This document shows, in pieces, positions 33,745-42,303 of a stretch of DNA of 64,000 nt. Location of the stretch: the NCBI RefSeq assembly GCF_036404135.1, contig NZ_DASWPE010000157.1:1-64000 (forward strand), written 5' to 3'. The DNA comes from Rhodopseudomonas_A sp036404135. GTDB taxonomy: Bacteria > Pseudomonadota > Alphaproteobacteria > Rhizobiales > Xanthobacteraceae. The notes under the pieces were generated by a model. The model had not been told where the DNA came from and ran no database searches. It saw nothing but the letters and a program-made list of their open reading frames with translations. The stretch's first letter is position 1. Each line of letters starts with the position of its first letter. Position numbers and translations under genes: made by a program.

Positions 33745-34194
33745 TCAGGCCGCCTGACCCGTGTTGGGAACGACGCTGAGCCAGGTGCCGGCCGCCGCGA
33801 CCAGAACGGCGGGGACCTCGATCCGCCGCGTCAGGATCGCATTCGGATTGATCTTGATGAACGCCAGTCGCGGCTCCCGCGTCGCCGCCGCCTTGTCGGC
33901 ACCCTCCTCCGTCGGCTTGACGTCGGCCTGCTCCTTCGCAGCCGGCTCTTCACCCTCGGCGGGCGGCGCCTCCGCGGCGACCGGCCCGAGCGCCGGATAG
34001 TCAATATCGATCACATCCCCGGCGGCGATCTCGTACTGCGCCCCGTTCAGATCGACGAGGTGAAGGGCATCGGTGCTGGTCAACACCGTCGCGACGATCA
34101 GGACATCGGCTGGCGCCGCATCCGTCTTGCCATCGGCGGTCGCGGCCGGCCTCGAGGTGGATTGAAGTGCGGCTGCCAAGTGATCGACGGTCAT
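33745..34194 (-). CDS. Hypothetical protein, 149 aa
   Basis: The start at 34194 has GAGGAG 7 bases upstream; a longer frame reaching 34356 lacks a ribosome binding site. The protein begins MTVDHLAAALQSTSR. It has an Ala/Glu/Pro-rich central stretch that is probably disordered (residues 75-110) and two short hydrophobic beta-like segments (ADVLIVATVL and VPAVLVAAAGTWLSVV). There is no signal peptide and no cysteine. It is transcribed toward the NRPS operon but is 547 bases away with repeats in between, so it need not belong to it. I do not recognise the family. Confidence 0.65.
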   Translation of the reverse strand: MTVDHLAAALQSTSRPAATADGKTDAAPADVLIVATVLTSTDALHLVDLNGAQYEIAAGDVIDIDYPALGPVAAEAPPAEGEEPAAKEQADVKPTEEGADKAAATREPRLAFIKINPNAILTRRIEVPAVLVAAAGTWLSVVPNTGQAA

Positions 34195-34699
34195 TATTTG
34201 CTCCTCTGAGTGACCTCTCGTTGCGGACTCAAGCGTCAGCGCCTCGCCCCAAAACGTCGGGCGCCTGATAAGGGAGTTGATCGTCGGAGCGACAGAAACA
34301 GAGAGCGTACTGACGGACACAACGTAACGCAGGCTCCGGCGCACTCTTCGCGGCACAGATTACCTACGCGCTTCGCGCGCCCATAAATGTCGATCCGTGT
34401 TGCGTCTTGTTGTTGCGGACGAAAAAAATACCGCCCGAAAGCTTGATAATATCGGCGTTTCCGTTGAGCGCCGTTGGTAGACAGCTTTCCGGTAATCACA
34501 ACTACCGAGGCTGCTACGAATGCGATGCTATGAACGCCCCGTGCCTTGAACGACGGCCTAATCAAAACTATCATATCGCATCGCTTTGGCAACTATTAAT
34601 TGAATGGCCGCATCGACGATCGTGTCTGTTGCATGACGTAGCTTGCGACAACTCATTCAAAAGTCGTAGTCGCGATCTTCGGTGTCGATCAGGGCTGAT
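34195..34699. other. Divergent gene-free region, 505 bases
   Basis: The region lies between the 149-aa gene (minus) and the phosphopantetheinyl transferase (plus). It is AT-richer at about 34400-34480 and 34560-34610 and must contain both promoters. I find no clear -35/-10 pair, no sigma54 box and no strong hairpin. Short ORFs here have no good ribosome binding sites. Confidence 0.4.
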
Positions 34700-35359
34700 A
34701 TGTGGGAACGTCTCACCGAGCTGACCGTCAATTCTTCCGGAAATGCGCGGGTGTATCTCGCCCAGACGGGTAGTCCGGCGCCCTTGCCCGCCGAAGAGAG
34801 CGTTCTGAGCTGCGGCGAGCGGACACGAGCGGAGCTGTTCGCGCTGCCGTTGCTGCGCTCCCGTTTCGTGTGGCGACGGATCCTTCTGAGAACGGTGATT
34901 GCCGCGCGTCTCGGCTGTCAGCCCGGCGAGGTCGCACTGCAGTCCACGCGCGCCGGACGACCGTTCGTCGCGGGTTCGGACCTTGGCGTCAGCATCAGCC
35001 ATTCGCGCGATATCGCGCTGATTGCCGTCACGAGCAGTTACGGGCGGATCGGCGTTGACGTCGAAGCGGTGGTGCCGATGCCGGATCAAGGGCAGATTGC
35101 CGAGATCGCATTCACCGCGCAGGAGCAGAGCGAATTGAAACGGTATGATCGCTCAAGCGAAGCGTTCTACCGAATTTGGACCTGCAAAGAAGCGTGTCTC
35201 AAAGCAATCGGCACCGGCTTCCAGCTGGACCCGCGAGCCGTGGAGATCGGCCTTGCGGATCTGGCCGCACCGACGGTGCAGCGCGCCCCTGGATCGTCGC
35301 GGCTGTCATTGATGTGCTTCGAACCGATTGCCGGATACACCGCTGCGCTGGCGATGTAG
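34700..35359 (+). CDS. Sfp-type 4'-phosphopantetheinyl transferase
   Basis: 219 aa. It has the family motifs GVSISHSRD, GVDVEAV (Mg-binding Asp) and IWTCKEACLKAIGTGF (W-x-x-K-E-A-x-x-K). It transfers phosphopantetheine from CoA to the serine of carrier domains. As the nearest gene of this type to five NRPS carrier domains and a free carrier protein, it is the expected activator, though it is in its own divergent unit. The ATG at 34700 has AGGG five bases upstream; a GTG at 34682 in the same frame would add six residues. Confidence 0.9.
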   Translation: MWERLTELTVNSSGNARVYLAQTGSPAPLPAEESVLSCGERTRAELFALPLLRSRFVWRRILLRTVIAARLGCQPGEVALQSTRAGRPFVAGSDLGVSISHSRDIALIAVTSSYGRIGVDVEAVVPMPDQGQIAEIAFTAQEQSELKRYDRSSEAFYRIWTCKEACLKAIGTGFQLDPRAVEIGLADLAAPTVQRAPGSSRLSLMCFEPIAGYTAALAM

Positions 35360-35476
35360 ACCGACAACGAACCAAGCTGCGGCAATAGCTACAGCCGCGG
35401 CTCCCGAGACCAGGATCACGGCGCCGTCGATGGACTATGCGCGCCAGCTACCACAGCGGATCGAGCTCACGCAGCT

Positions 35477-36610
35477 TTACAGCGCCGCGATGTCGCCCTG
35501 CGCCCAGTCGGCGCGGGTCTGTTCGCGAAATGCCTGAAACCGGCGCTGCCCGATCGCCGCGCGGATCTCGCTCATCAGGCCTTGATAGTAAGCGATGTTG
35601 ATCTCCGACAACAGCATCGCCCCCAGCGTCTCGCCCGACTTCACCAGATGATGCAGATAGGCGCGCGAGCAGTTGCGCGTCGACGGCCAGCTACTGCGCT
35701 CATCGAGCGGACGCGGATCGTCGGCGTGCCGCGCGTTGCGCAAATTCACCGCGCCGTAGCGGGTGAAGGCCACGCCGTGGCGACCGTTGCGGGTCGGCAT
35801 CACGCAGTCGAACATGTCGATGCCGCGCGACACCGCCTCCAGAATGTCCTCCGGCGTGCCGACGCCCATCAGATAGCGCGGCCGGTCCGGCGGCAGCACC
35901 GGCGCGGTCTCCTCGATCATCGCCAGCATCACCTGTTGCGGCTCGCCGACCGCGAGCCCGCCGATCGCGTAGCCGTGGAATCCGATCTCGATCAGCCCGC
36001 GGGCGCTTTGCTGGCGCAATTCCGGCACGTCGCCGCCCTGCACGATGCCGAACAGCATGTGGCCCTGCGGCGCACACTCGAAGGCGCGCTTGCAGCGCTC
36101 CGCCCAGCGCAGCGACAGCCGCATCGCGCGGTCGATGTCGTCGCGCTCCGCCGGCAGCCGCACGCATTCGTCGAGCTGCATCGCGATGTCGGAGCCGAGC
36201 AATAATTGCACGTCGATGGCGCGCTCCGGAGATAGTTCAATCGCCGCGCCGTCGATATGCGAGCGAAAATTCACCGCCTGCTCGCTGACCTTGCGCAGCT
36301 GCGCCAGCGACATCACCTGGAAGCCGCCGGAATCGGTCAGCATCGGTCCGTTCCAGGTGGTGAACTTCTGCAGGCCGCCGAGCGCCGCGATCCGCTCGGC
36401 GCCGGGCCGCAGCATCAAATGATAGGTGTTGCCGAGCACGATGTCGGCGCCGGCGTCGCGCACCTCGCGCCAGTGCAGCCCCTTCATGGCGCCGAGCGTG
36501 CCGACCGGCATGAAAGCCGGCGTCCGCACCACGCCGTGCGGCGTGGTCAAAACGCCGGTCCGCGCCGCGTCGCTTTGTCCGAGCAGTTCGAAATGATTGG
36601 GCAGCGTCAT
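35477..36610 (-). CDS. tgt: Queuine tRNA-ribosyltransferase (Tgt), lacking the zinc ligands
   Basis: 377 aa. It exchanges guanine-34 of GUN-anticodon tRNAs for preQ1. Active-site motifs are intact: DSGGFQVMSL, GGLAVGE, and FDCVMPTRNGRHG with the nucleophilic Asp. The C-terminal zinc site of bacterial Tgt (C-x-C-x2-C plus His, in a PECDCYTCRNYSRAYLHH context in E. coli as I recall it) reads DERSSWPSTRNCSRAYLHH here. The three Cys are replaced by Ser306, Trp308 and Thr311, and the His position by Ile337. The start at 36610 overlaps the queA stop by ATGA. Longer frames toward 36964 run antiparallel into queA and are not real. Confidence 0.93.
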   Translation of the reverse strand: MTLPNHFELLGQSDAARTGVLTTPHGVVRTPAFMPVGTLGAMKGLHWREVRDAGADIVLGNTYHLMLRPGAERIAALGGLQKFTTWNGPMLTDSGGFQVMSLAQLRKVSEQAVNFRSHIDGAAIELSPERAIDVQLLLGSDIAMQLDECVRLPAERDDIDRAMRLSLRWAERCKRAFECAPQGHMLFGIVQGGDVPELRQQSARGLIEIGFHGYAIGGLAVGEPQQVMLAMIEETAPVLPPDRPRYLMGVGTPEDILEAVSRGIDMFDCVMPTRNGRHGVAFTRYGAVNLRNARHADDPRPLDERSSWPSTRNCSRAYLHHLVKSGETLGAMLLSEINIAYYQGLMSEIRAAIGQRRFQAFREQTRADWAQGDIAAL

Positions 36611-37683
36611 GAGCGATCCGGAAACAGCAGGCAGGCGTCGCCATAGGAATAGAACCGATAGCCGGTGGCGACCGCGTGCGCATAGGCCTTGAGCATGGTC
36701 TCGCGGCCGGCGAAGGCCGACACCAGCATGACCAGCGTCGAGCGCGGCAGATGGAAATTGGTCATCATCAGGTCGACCGCCTTGAAGCGATAGCCGGGCG
36801 TAATGAAGATCGCGGTATCGTCGGCGAACGGCTGGATGCTGCCGTCGTCGGCGGCGGCGCTTTCCAAAAGCCGCATCGAGGTCGAGCCGACCGCGACGAT
36901 GCGGCCGCCACGAGCGCGCACGGCGTTCAGCGCCTCGGCGGTGTCGCGCGAAATGGTGCCCCACTCGGCGTGCATCTTGTGGTCGGCGGTGTCATCGGCC
37001 TTCACCGGCAGGAAGGTGCCGGCGCCGACATGCAGGGTGACGCGGTGGATGCTAACCCCACGCGCGGCCAAAGCGGCTTCCAGCTGCGGGGTGAAATGCA
37101 GCCCGGCGGTCGGCGCCGCCACCGCGCCGTCGTTGCTGGCGAACATGGTCTGGTAGTCGGCGGCGTCGCGGTCGTCCGGCGCGCGCTTCGACGCAATATA
37201 GGGCGGCAGCGGCGGCGCGCCGAGCTCAGCGATCGCCTGATCGAGCGCCGGCCCGTGAAACGAAAACGCCAGCGTGATCTCGCCGGCGTCACCCTTGTGC
37301 TCGACGGTGGCCTCTAACTGGCCGAGCAGGCAGACCCGGCCGTCATGGCCGAAGCGCACGCTGTCGCCGACGTTGAGTTTCTTGGCGCCCTTGACCAGCG
37401 CCTGCCAGCGCGCGCCGTCGAGCCGCTTGATCAGCGTGGCGTCGACCCTCGCCTCGGCGTCGCGGCCGATGCGGCGGCCGGCAAGCTGCGCCGCGATCAC
37501 GCGGGTATCGTTGACCACCAGCGCGTCGCCGGTGGCGAGCCAGTCCGGCAGATCGCGCACCACGGCGTCGTGCAGCGCCGCGCCGGGCTTGACCACGAGC
37601 AGGCGCGCGGCATCGCGCGGCTGCGCCGGCCGCAGCGCGATCGCCGAGGCCGGCAAGTCAAAGTCGAATAGATCGGTGCGCAT
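36607..37683 (-). CDS. queA: S-adenosylmethionine:tRNA ribosyltransferase-isomerase
   Basis: 358 aa. It makes epoxyqueuosine from preQ1-tRNA and SAM, the step after Tgt. It begins MRTDLFDFDLPASAIALRPA. It contains LVVNDTRVIAAQLAGRR and PTAGLHFTPQL and the TLHVGAGTFLPVKA stretch typical of QueA. The start is chosen at 37683 because the longer frame to 37779 runs through a palindromic repeat. There is no clear Shine-Dalgarno before this ATG. It is coupled to tgt by a 4-base overlap. Confidence 0.94.
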   Translation of the reverse strand: MRTDLFDFDLPASAIALRPAQPRDAARLLVVKPGAALHDAVVRDLPDWLATGDALVVNDTRVIAAQLAGRRIGRDAEARVDATLIKRLDGARWQALVKGAKKLNVGDSVRFGHDGRVCLLGQLEATVEHKGDAGEITLAFSFHGPALDQAIAELGAPPLPPYIASKRAPDDRDAADYQTMFASNDGAVAAPTAGLHFTPQLEAALAARGVSIHRVTLHVGAGTFLPVKADDTADHKMHAEWGTISRDTAEALNAVRARGGRIVAVGSTSMRLLESAAADDGSIQPFADDTAIFITPGYRFKAVDLMMTNFHLPRSTLVMLVSAFAGRETMLKAYAHAVATGYRFYSYGDACLLFPDRS

Positions 37684-37703
37684 GAGGGGTTGGCACTGAA
37701 TGC

Positions 37704-37846
37704 TCCCTCTCCCCGCTTGCGGGGAGAGGGGTGGGGTGAGGGGGTTGATGAGCTGCGACCGATCGCAACGCCCCCTCACCCGACCCGGCTACGCTACGCT
37801 TCGCCGGGTCGACCTCTCCCCGCAGGCGGGGAGAGGGGAAGAGGCG
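37704..37846. repeat. Palindromic intergenic repeat with paired CTCTCCCCGC...GCGGGGAGAG hairpins
   Basis: CTCTCCCCGCTTGCGGGGAGAG (about 37705-37726) and CTCTCCCCGCAGGCGGGGAGAG (about 37814-37835) bracket a spacer with GGGTGAGGGGG and CCCCCTCACCC, so the whole element can fold into one long structure. It lies between the ppi and queA genes on the minus strand. Confidence 0.85.
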
Positions 37847-37853
37847 CCGATCG

Positions 37854-38324
37854 TTATTCAGCGGCGTCGTCGGCGGCCATCCGGGCCTTGACGATCTTGT
37901 CGGGATCCTTCACCGGCTCGCCGCGCTTGATCTTGTCGACGTTCTCCATGCCCTCGGTCACCTTGCCCCACACCGTGTACTGGTTGTTGAGGAACGCGGC
38001 GTCGTCGAAGCAGATGAAGAACTGGCTGTCGCCGGAGTCGGGGCTGGCGGCGCGCGCCATCGAGGTGGTGCCGCGGACATGCGGCTCCTTGTTGAACTCG
38101 GCCTTCAGCTTCTGGCCGCTGCCGCCGGTGCCGGTGCCCTGCGGACAGCCGGTCTGCGCCATGAATCCCTCGATGACGCGGTGGAACACGATGCCGTCAT
38201 AGAAGCCTTCGCGGACCAATTGCTTGATCCGGGCGACGTGGTTCGGCGCCAGGTCCGGGCGCATCTCGATGGTGACCGGACCTTGGGTGGTTTCGAGGAT
38301 CAGGGTGTTTTCGGTAACGGCCAT
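37854..38324 (-). CDS. Cytoplasmic cyclophilin-type peptidyl-prolyl isomerase
   Basis: 156 aa from the ATG at 38324, which has AGGA 8 bases upstream. It shows the cyclophilin core: GFYDGIVFHRVIEGFMAQTG with the catalytic Arg, SQFFICF, and NNQYTVWGKVTEGM. There is no signal peptide, so it acts in the cytosol on proline bonds of folding proteins. It is 32 bases downstream of a paralogue with a signal peptide. The pair gives the same activity in two compartments. Confidence 0.93.
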   Translation of the reverse strand: MAVTENTLILETTQGPVTIEMRPDLAPNHVARIKQLVREGFYDGIVFHRVIEGFMAQTGCPQGTGTGGSGQKLKAEFNKEPHVRGTTSMARAASPDSGDSQFFICFDDAAFLNNQYTVWGKVTEGMENVDKIKRGEPVKDPDKIVKARMAADDAAE

Positions 38325-38356
38325 GATGGAATTCCTGTTCAATGGATTGTCGATGA

Positions 38357-38920
38357 TTACTTGATGTCGGAGGCGACCTGGACCTTGATCATCTTGTCGG
38401 GGTCGGTGACCACGCCGCCCGCCGAACCCGGAGGCGCCTTCTTAAGCTTTTCGACCACGTCCATCCCGGACACCACTTCGCCGATCACGGTATACTGGCC
38501 GTTCAGCCCGGAACCGTCGGCGAACATGATGAAGAACTGCGAATTGGCGGTGTCGACGCTGTCGCCGCGCCGCGCCATGCCGACGATGCCGCGCTTGAAC
38601 GGCACCTGGGAGAATTCCTGCTTCAAATTGGGGTATTTCGAGCCGCCGGTGCCGTTGAAGTTCTGGCCGTCGCCGGTCTGCGCCATGAAGCCGTCCATCA
38701 CCCGGTGGAACGGCACGTTGTTATAGAAGCCCTCGCGGGTGAGCTGCTTGATGCGCTCGGCGTGCTGCGGCGCCAGATCAGGGCGCAGCTTGATCACGAT
38801 GCGCCCCTTGGTCGAGTCGATCACGATCGCATTGGCCTTGTCGAGACTGGCCGGCAGCGATTGCGCGATGGCGGGAGCCGCGCACAACAGCGCGGCGATG
38901 AGGCCTAGAATTCGGATCAT
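38357..38920 (-). CDS. Periplasmic cyclophilin-type peptidyl-prolyl isomerase
   Basis: 187 aa. A signal peptide covers residues 1-19 (MIRILGLIAALLCAAPAIA). The cyclophilin domain follows with GFYNNVPFHRVMDGFMAQTG, SQFFIMFADG and NGQYTVIGEVVSGM. It assists folding of exported proteins. It sits in tandem with the cytosolic paralogue and downstream of coaD in the same direction, a common alphaproteobacterial arrangement. Confidence 0.93.
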   Translation of the reverse strand: MIRILGLIAALLCAAPAIAQSLPASLDKANAIVIDSTKGRIVIKLRPDLAPQHAERIKQLTREGFYNNVPFHRVMDGFMAQTGDGQNFNGTGGSKYPNLKQEFSQVPFKRGIVGMARRGDSVDTANSQFFIMFADGSGLNGQYTVIGEVVSGMDVVEKLKKAPPGSAGGVVTDPDKMIKVQVASDIK

Positions 38921-38949
38921 GATAACTCCGGATCAGAGAGAAAAGCCGG

Positions 38950-39447
38950 TCAGCCGGCGAATTTGGTGGTCAGGCTGTGGGCGACCTGCGGCGGCACGAA
39001 AGCCGAAACGTCGCCGCCCATCGCAGCGATCTGCCGCACCAGTGTGGCGGTGATCGGGCGGACGCTGACCCCGGCGGGGATGAACACCGTATGCAGCTCG
39101 GGCGCCATGGTCTCGTTCATGCCGGCGATCTGCATCTCGTAATCGAGATCGGTGCCGTCGCGCAGCCCGCGGATCAGGATGGTGGCGCCGACCCGCTGCG
39201 CCGCGGTGACGGTGAGATTGTCGTAGGTGGTGCAGTCGAACGCGCAATGCGCGGCGCCGGCGATCGGCGCGAACACCGTCTCCACCATGTCCAGCCGCTC
39301 CTGGGTGGAAAACAGCGGCTTTTTGCCCGGATGCACCCCGATCGCCACGATCAGGCGGTCGCACAGCGCCACGGCGCGGCGGACGACGTCGAGATGGCCG
39401 TTGGTGACGGGGTCGAAAGAGCCGGGATAGATCGCGATACGGGGCAT
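38950..39447 (-). CDS. coaD: Phosphopantetheine adenylyltransferase
   Basis: 165 aa. It catalyses the fourth step of CoA synthesis, transferring AMP from ATP to 4'-phosphopantetheine. It begins MPRIAIYPGSFDPVTNGHLDVV with the nucleotide-binding T/H-x-G-H motif, contains LIRGLRDGTDLDYE, and ends HSLTTKFAG. The start at 39447 agrees with the usual family N-terminus; the frame continues upstream to 39516 without homology. The sequence GAAGGG directly abuts the ATG, so the initiation signal is unusual. Confidence 0.94.
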   Translation of the reverse strand: MPRIAIYPGSFDPVTNGHLDVVRRAVALCDRLIVAIGVHPGKKPLFSTQERLDMVETVFAPIAGAAHCAFDCTTYDNLTVTAAQRVGATILIRGLRDGTDLDYEMQIAGMNETMAPELHTVFIPAGVSVRPITATLVRQIAAMGGDVSAFVPPQVAHSLTTKFAG

Positions 39448-39769
39448 CCCTTCGTCTAGCCTGCCGACCGCGGGCTCGCAAGCGCCCGGTTCCGGCCGGC
39501 CCGGCTTCCACGTCAAGGTTTATTTTCCATTCGCCCTTGAACCAATTGGGGGGCTCGCGCGTCATCCGGGTGCAACACGCGAAACTCTGAAAACATTGCA
39601 GCTTTTCTCGCAATGTTTCGTAACGCCGGGGCGATGAAACAATTCGGCGGTGCGACGAAGCCTGATGACCGGGCGGACGACAAGGTCCTGAAACCGGAGC
39701 TGGGTAAATCACCAGCTTAGGGAAGCGACAAACTAACCGGCCGCAAAGGCCATTCGACAGGGGTTCGTC
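39448..39769. other. Divergent intergenic region, about 320 bases
   Basis: Between coaD (minus) and the small exported protein (plus). It contains TTGAACCAATT and several short AT-rich stretches that may be promoter elements for both genes. I see no repeat, hairpin or credible ORF. Confidence 0.4.
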
Positions 39770-40027
39770 ATGATCAAGGCTCTTTCCGCCGTCGCCATCG
39801 CCGCGTTCGTTGCAGCCGCCCTCACACTTTTGCCGGGATTTGCGCCGCAGGTCGAAGCCAGCGTGCCGGTGGCGCTCGCCAAGAGCGATCGGCTCGACAT
39901 CCGCCCGGTCGGCCGCGACTGCTCGCAGCAGGCCTGGCCGAACTTCGAAGCCTCCTGCCTGCGCACCGCCGGCGCCAAGACCCTGACCATCCACGAAGCC
40001 CGGCTGGTCACCACCGAGCGCCGCTAA
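39770..40027 (+). CDS. Small exported protein, 85 aa
   Basis: The ATG at 39770 has AGGGG upstream (about 39758). Residues 1-30 form a signal peptide (MIKALSAVAIAAFVAAALTLL, cleavage after VEAS). The mature part of about 55 residues has two cysteines (RDCSQQAWPNFEASC), probably disulfide-bonded in the periplasm, and ends in Arg-Arg. It is monocistronic with a hairpin terminator 50 bases on. Proteins of this layout occur in Bradyrhizobium-group genomes as I recall. Function unknown. Confidence 0.75.
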   Translation: MIKALSAVAIAAFVAAALTLLPGFAPQVEASVPVALAKSDRLDIRPVGRDCSQQAWPNFEASCLRTAGAKTLTIHEARLVTTERR

Positions 40028-40076
40028 GACAATTCGAGTTTACCCAAGCGCTTCCTCCAAGTGGCGCTTCTTCGAT

Positions 40077-40105
40077 GGCCCCCGGAGTGCCCGCCGGGGG
40101 CCTTT
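40077..40105 (+). terminator. Rho-independent terminator after the small exported protein
   Basis: GGCCCCCGG (40077-40085) pairs with CCGGGGGCC (40094-40102), loop of 8 bases, then TTT. A smaller hairpin AAGCGC/GCGCTT precedes it at about 40047-40070. Confidence 0.65.
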
Positions 40106-40181
40106 CGATTTGGGGGCGTCCAGGCGAAGCGTTGCGCCCACGCCCCGCTCCGCCCCGGCATCCCGCGTCGGGATCGAGAGC

Positions 40182-40943
40182 TCACTTGCCGCCGGTGACA
40201 TCGAGGAACGTGCCGGTGACGAAGGAAGCCTCGGCGCTTGCCAGCCACAGGATCGCCCGCGCCACCTCCTCAGGCTGGCCGCCTCGTCCCATCGGGATCG
40301 AATCCTTGACGCGATCCACCCGTCCCGGCTCGCCGCCGCTGGCATGCATCTGCGTGTAAATGTGCCCCGGGCGAATGCAATTGACGCGGATCCCCTCGCG
40401 CGCGACTTCCTTGGCAAATCCGGTCGTAAATGTCTCAAGGGCCCCTTTCGACGCGGCATAGTCGACATATTCGTTGGGACTGCCGAGCCTGGCCGACGCC
40501 GACGAGACGTTGATCACGACGCCGCCGCGCCCGTTGTGACGATACGACATGCGCTTCGCTGCATGCTGCGCGCACAGCATCGGGCCGATCGCGTTGACCG
40601 CGAACATCCGCTGCATCCGCTCGAAGCCGAGCTCCTCCAGCCGGGACTGCGGCGCGATGATCGCAGCGTTATTCACCAGCACATCGATGCGGCCGAAATT
40701 CCGGTCGATCGCGGCGAACAGCGCAGCGACCTGCTCAGGATCCGCGTTGTCGGCACGCACCGGCAAAGCGCGACGGCCAGCAGCTTCTATTTCGGCCGCC
40801 ACCGCCCGCGCCGCAGCCTCGTTGGAGACGAAGCTCAGCGCGACATCGTAACCTTGCGCGGCGGCAAGCCGCGCCGTCGCCGCGCCGACGCCGCGACCTC
40901 CCCCCGTGATCAGAATGAGCGGTGCCTGTGTGCTGGCTTGCAT
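40182..40943 (-). CDS. Short-chain dehydrogenase/reductase
   Basis: 253 aa NAD(P)-dependent oxidoreductase. It has the TGGGRGVGAA cofactor loop, NNAA at the fourth strand, the catalytic Ser in NVSSASA, and Tyr-x-x-x-Lys in YAASKGAL. The ending FVTGTFLDVTGG is typical of classical SDRs. The substrate is unknown. It lies about 75 bases downstream of the MFS exporter on the same strand and may be co-transcribed with it, under the LysR regulator beyond. Confidence 0.88.
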   Translation of the reverse strand: MQASTQAPLILITGGGRGVGAATARLAAAQGYDVALSFVSNEAAARAVAAEIEAAGRRALPVRADNADPEQVAALFAAIDRNFGRIDVLVNNAAIIAPQSRLEELGFERMQRMFAVNAIGPMLCAQHAAKRMSYRHNGRGGVVINVSSASARLGSPNEYVDYAASKGALETFTTGFAKEVAREGIRVNCIRPGHIYTQMHASGGEPGRVDRVKDSIPMGRGGQPEEVARAILWLASAEASFVTGTFLDVTGGK

Positions 40944-41018
40944 CAGCGGACCTTGCTGTGGCGGTGGGGATCACGATGAGCGCCGGCCCCGCCCGCATGC
41001 CGGCGGCTCATGGTCGGC

Positions 41019-42209
41019 TTAGGACCGCAAAACGGGTCGGAGAGAAACCACCATCGGGATGATGGCCGCTGCGGTCAAAGCGGCCGCCATGACGCCCATG
41101 GTCTGGTCCGAGTGGTCCGCGATCGTCCCATACAAGATCGGCGCCAGCGCGCCGGCGCCGATGACCCCGGTGTAGAAGATCGCGAAGGCGCGCCCGACCT
41201 CGCCTTTTTTCGCCAGTTCGGGAACGGTGCCGTAAAGCACCGACGACGTGCCGTTGAGGACGATCCCCAGCAGCGGCAGCGCCACCAGCGTCGCGGGCAG
41301 AGACAGCTTCAGCGTCGCGATCATGAACAAGGCGGTCATCGCTTCCGTGGCGACGACGCTCCAGATCACGCCGAGCCGCTCGCCGAGCCAACCGCAGCAG
41401 GCTTTGCCCAGTGCCCCGCCGGAGAACAGCAGCGCCAGGCCGACGCCGATGGTGGTTTCCGTGCCGCCCTTGGCATGCAGCAGAAACGGCAGAAACAACA
41501 GGTAACCCATCCGCGTCGCGGTATCGAAAGCCCCGATCGCAACCAACAGCGGAAAACCGCGGCCGTCGCTTCCGCCGGACCTCGATCGTTGTCGTGGTGC
41601 CGCGAAGCTTTGTTTCGGCAAAATGCCGAGCAAAGCGAAAGCCACCGCGAGGCCAATTGCGGCCATCATCCCGACGACAGGCCGCCAAGCGATCAGCGGC
41701 AGCAGCAGCGCGGCGAGCGCCGGGAAGGTCGCCTTTCCGACGTCCCCGGCAAAATTGTAAACCCCCAAGGGCCCGCGCGACGCCGACCCGTAAGTCTCTG
41801 TGACGAGGAGCGAACCACGCGGATGCTGGATGCTCGATCCGATGCCGGCAAGGACGAGGCCGACGCACAGCCCCGGCAATCCGAGCGGCAGCGCCATCAC
41901 CAGAAACCCCGCCGCCGCCACGGCTGTCGCAAGCGCCAACGCCACACGCGGGCTCATGCGCGAGGTCAGTCGATCGGCCGGAATCTGCAGACCGCCCATG
42001 GTTCCAGAATACAGCGACCGCAGGATCGCCAGACCGGCGTAAGACAGTCCGAACTCGGCCTGCCAGATCGGCAGGAACGCATAGAGTTGATCGGTGTAGC
42101 CGTCGTGCAGACAATGCGCGACGCAAGCGCCCGTGAGGTTGCGCCGCGATGGCGCCTCTTCGGTGTCGTGCTTCGGCTTTGTCCAATCCGCGGTTGTCGT
42201 GCTTTGCAT
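41019..42209 (-). CDS. Major facilitator superfamily exporter (Fsr-like)
   Basis: 396 aa with about 12 hydrophobic segments and the MFS loop motifs. A HDGYTDQLYAFLPIW stretch at the start and SIQHPRGS in the middle recall fosmidomycin-resistance (Fsr) family drug exporters. It probably exports a small toxic compound. It diverges from a LysR gene across about 95 bases, a standard regulator-target layout. The SDR follows it on the same strand. Confidence 0.85.
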   Translation of the reverse strand: MQSTTTADWTKPKHDTEEAPSRRNLTGACVAHCLHDGYTDQLYAFLPIWQAEFGLSYAGLAILRSLYSGTMGGLQIPADRLTSRMSPRVALALATAVAAAGFLVMALPLGLPGLCVGLVLAGIGSSIQHPRGSLLVTETYGSASRGPLGVYNFAGDVGKATFPALAALLLPLIAWRPVVGMMAAIGLAVAFALLGILPKQSFAAPRQRSRSGGSDGRGFPLLVAIGAFDTATRMGYLLFLPFLLHAKGGTETTIGVGLALLFSGGALGKACCGWLGERLGVIWSVVATEAMTALFMIATLKLSLPATLVALPLLGIVLNGTSSVLYGTVPELAKKGEVGRAFAIFYTGVIGAGALAPILYGTIADHSDQTMGVMAAALTAAAIIPMVVSLRPVLRS

Positions 42210-42303
42210 GCTCTGGCCTCCGGATTGAGACCCTATACGCGTGAGTTTTCATCGAAAAGCTGGTATGGAATCACAGGTATCGTCCACTTTTCTCACAGGT
42301 TCC
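42210..42303. promoter_or_regulatory. Divergent promoter/operator between the MFS and LysR genes
   Basis: Short shared upstream region, AT-richer than its flanks, where a LysR-type regulator would normally bind to control both directions. I do not see an unambiguous T-N11-A palindrome. Confidence 0.4.

Noticed and set aside
34560..34620. Sigma54 promoter (TTTGGCAACTATTAATTGA) before the phosphopantetheinyl transferase
   Set aside because: It has GG but no GC at the required 10-base distance, so it does not meet the GG-N10-GC rule.
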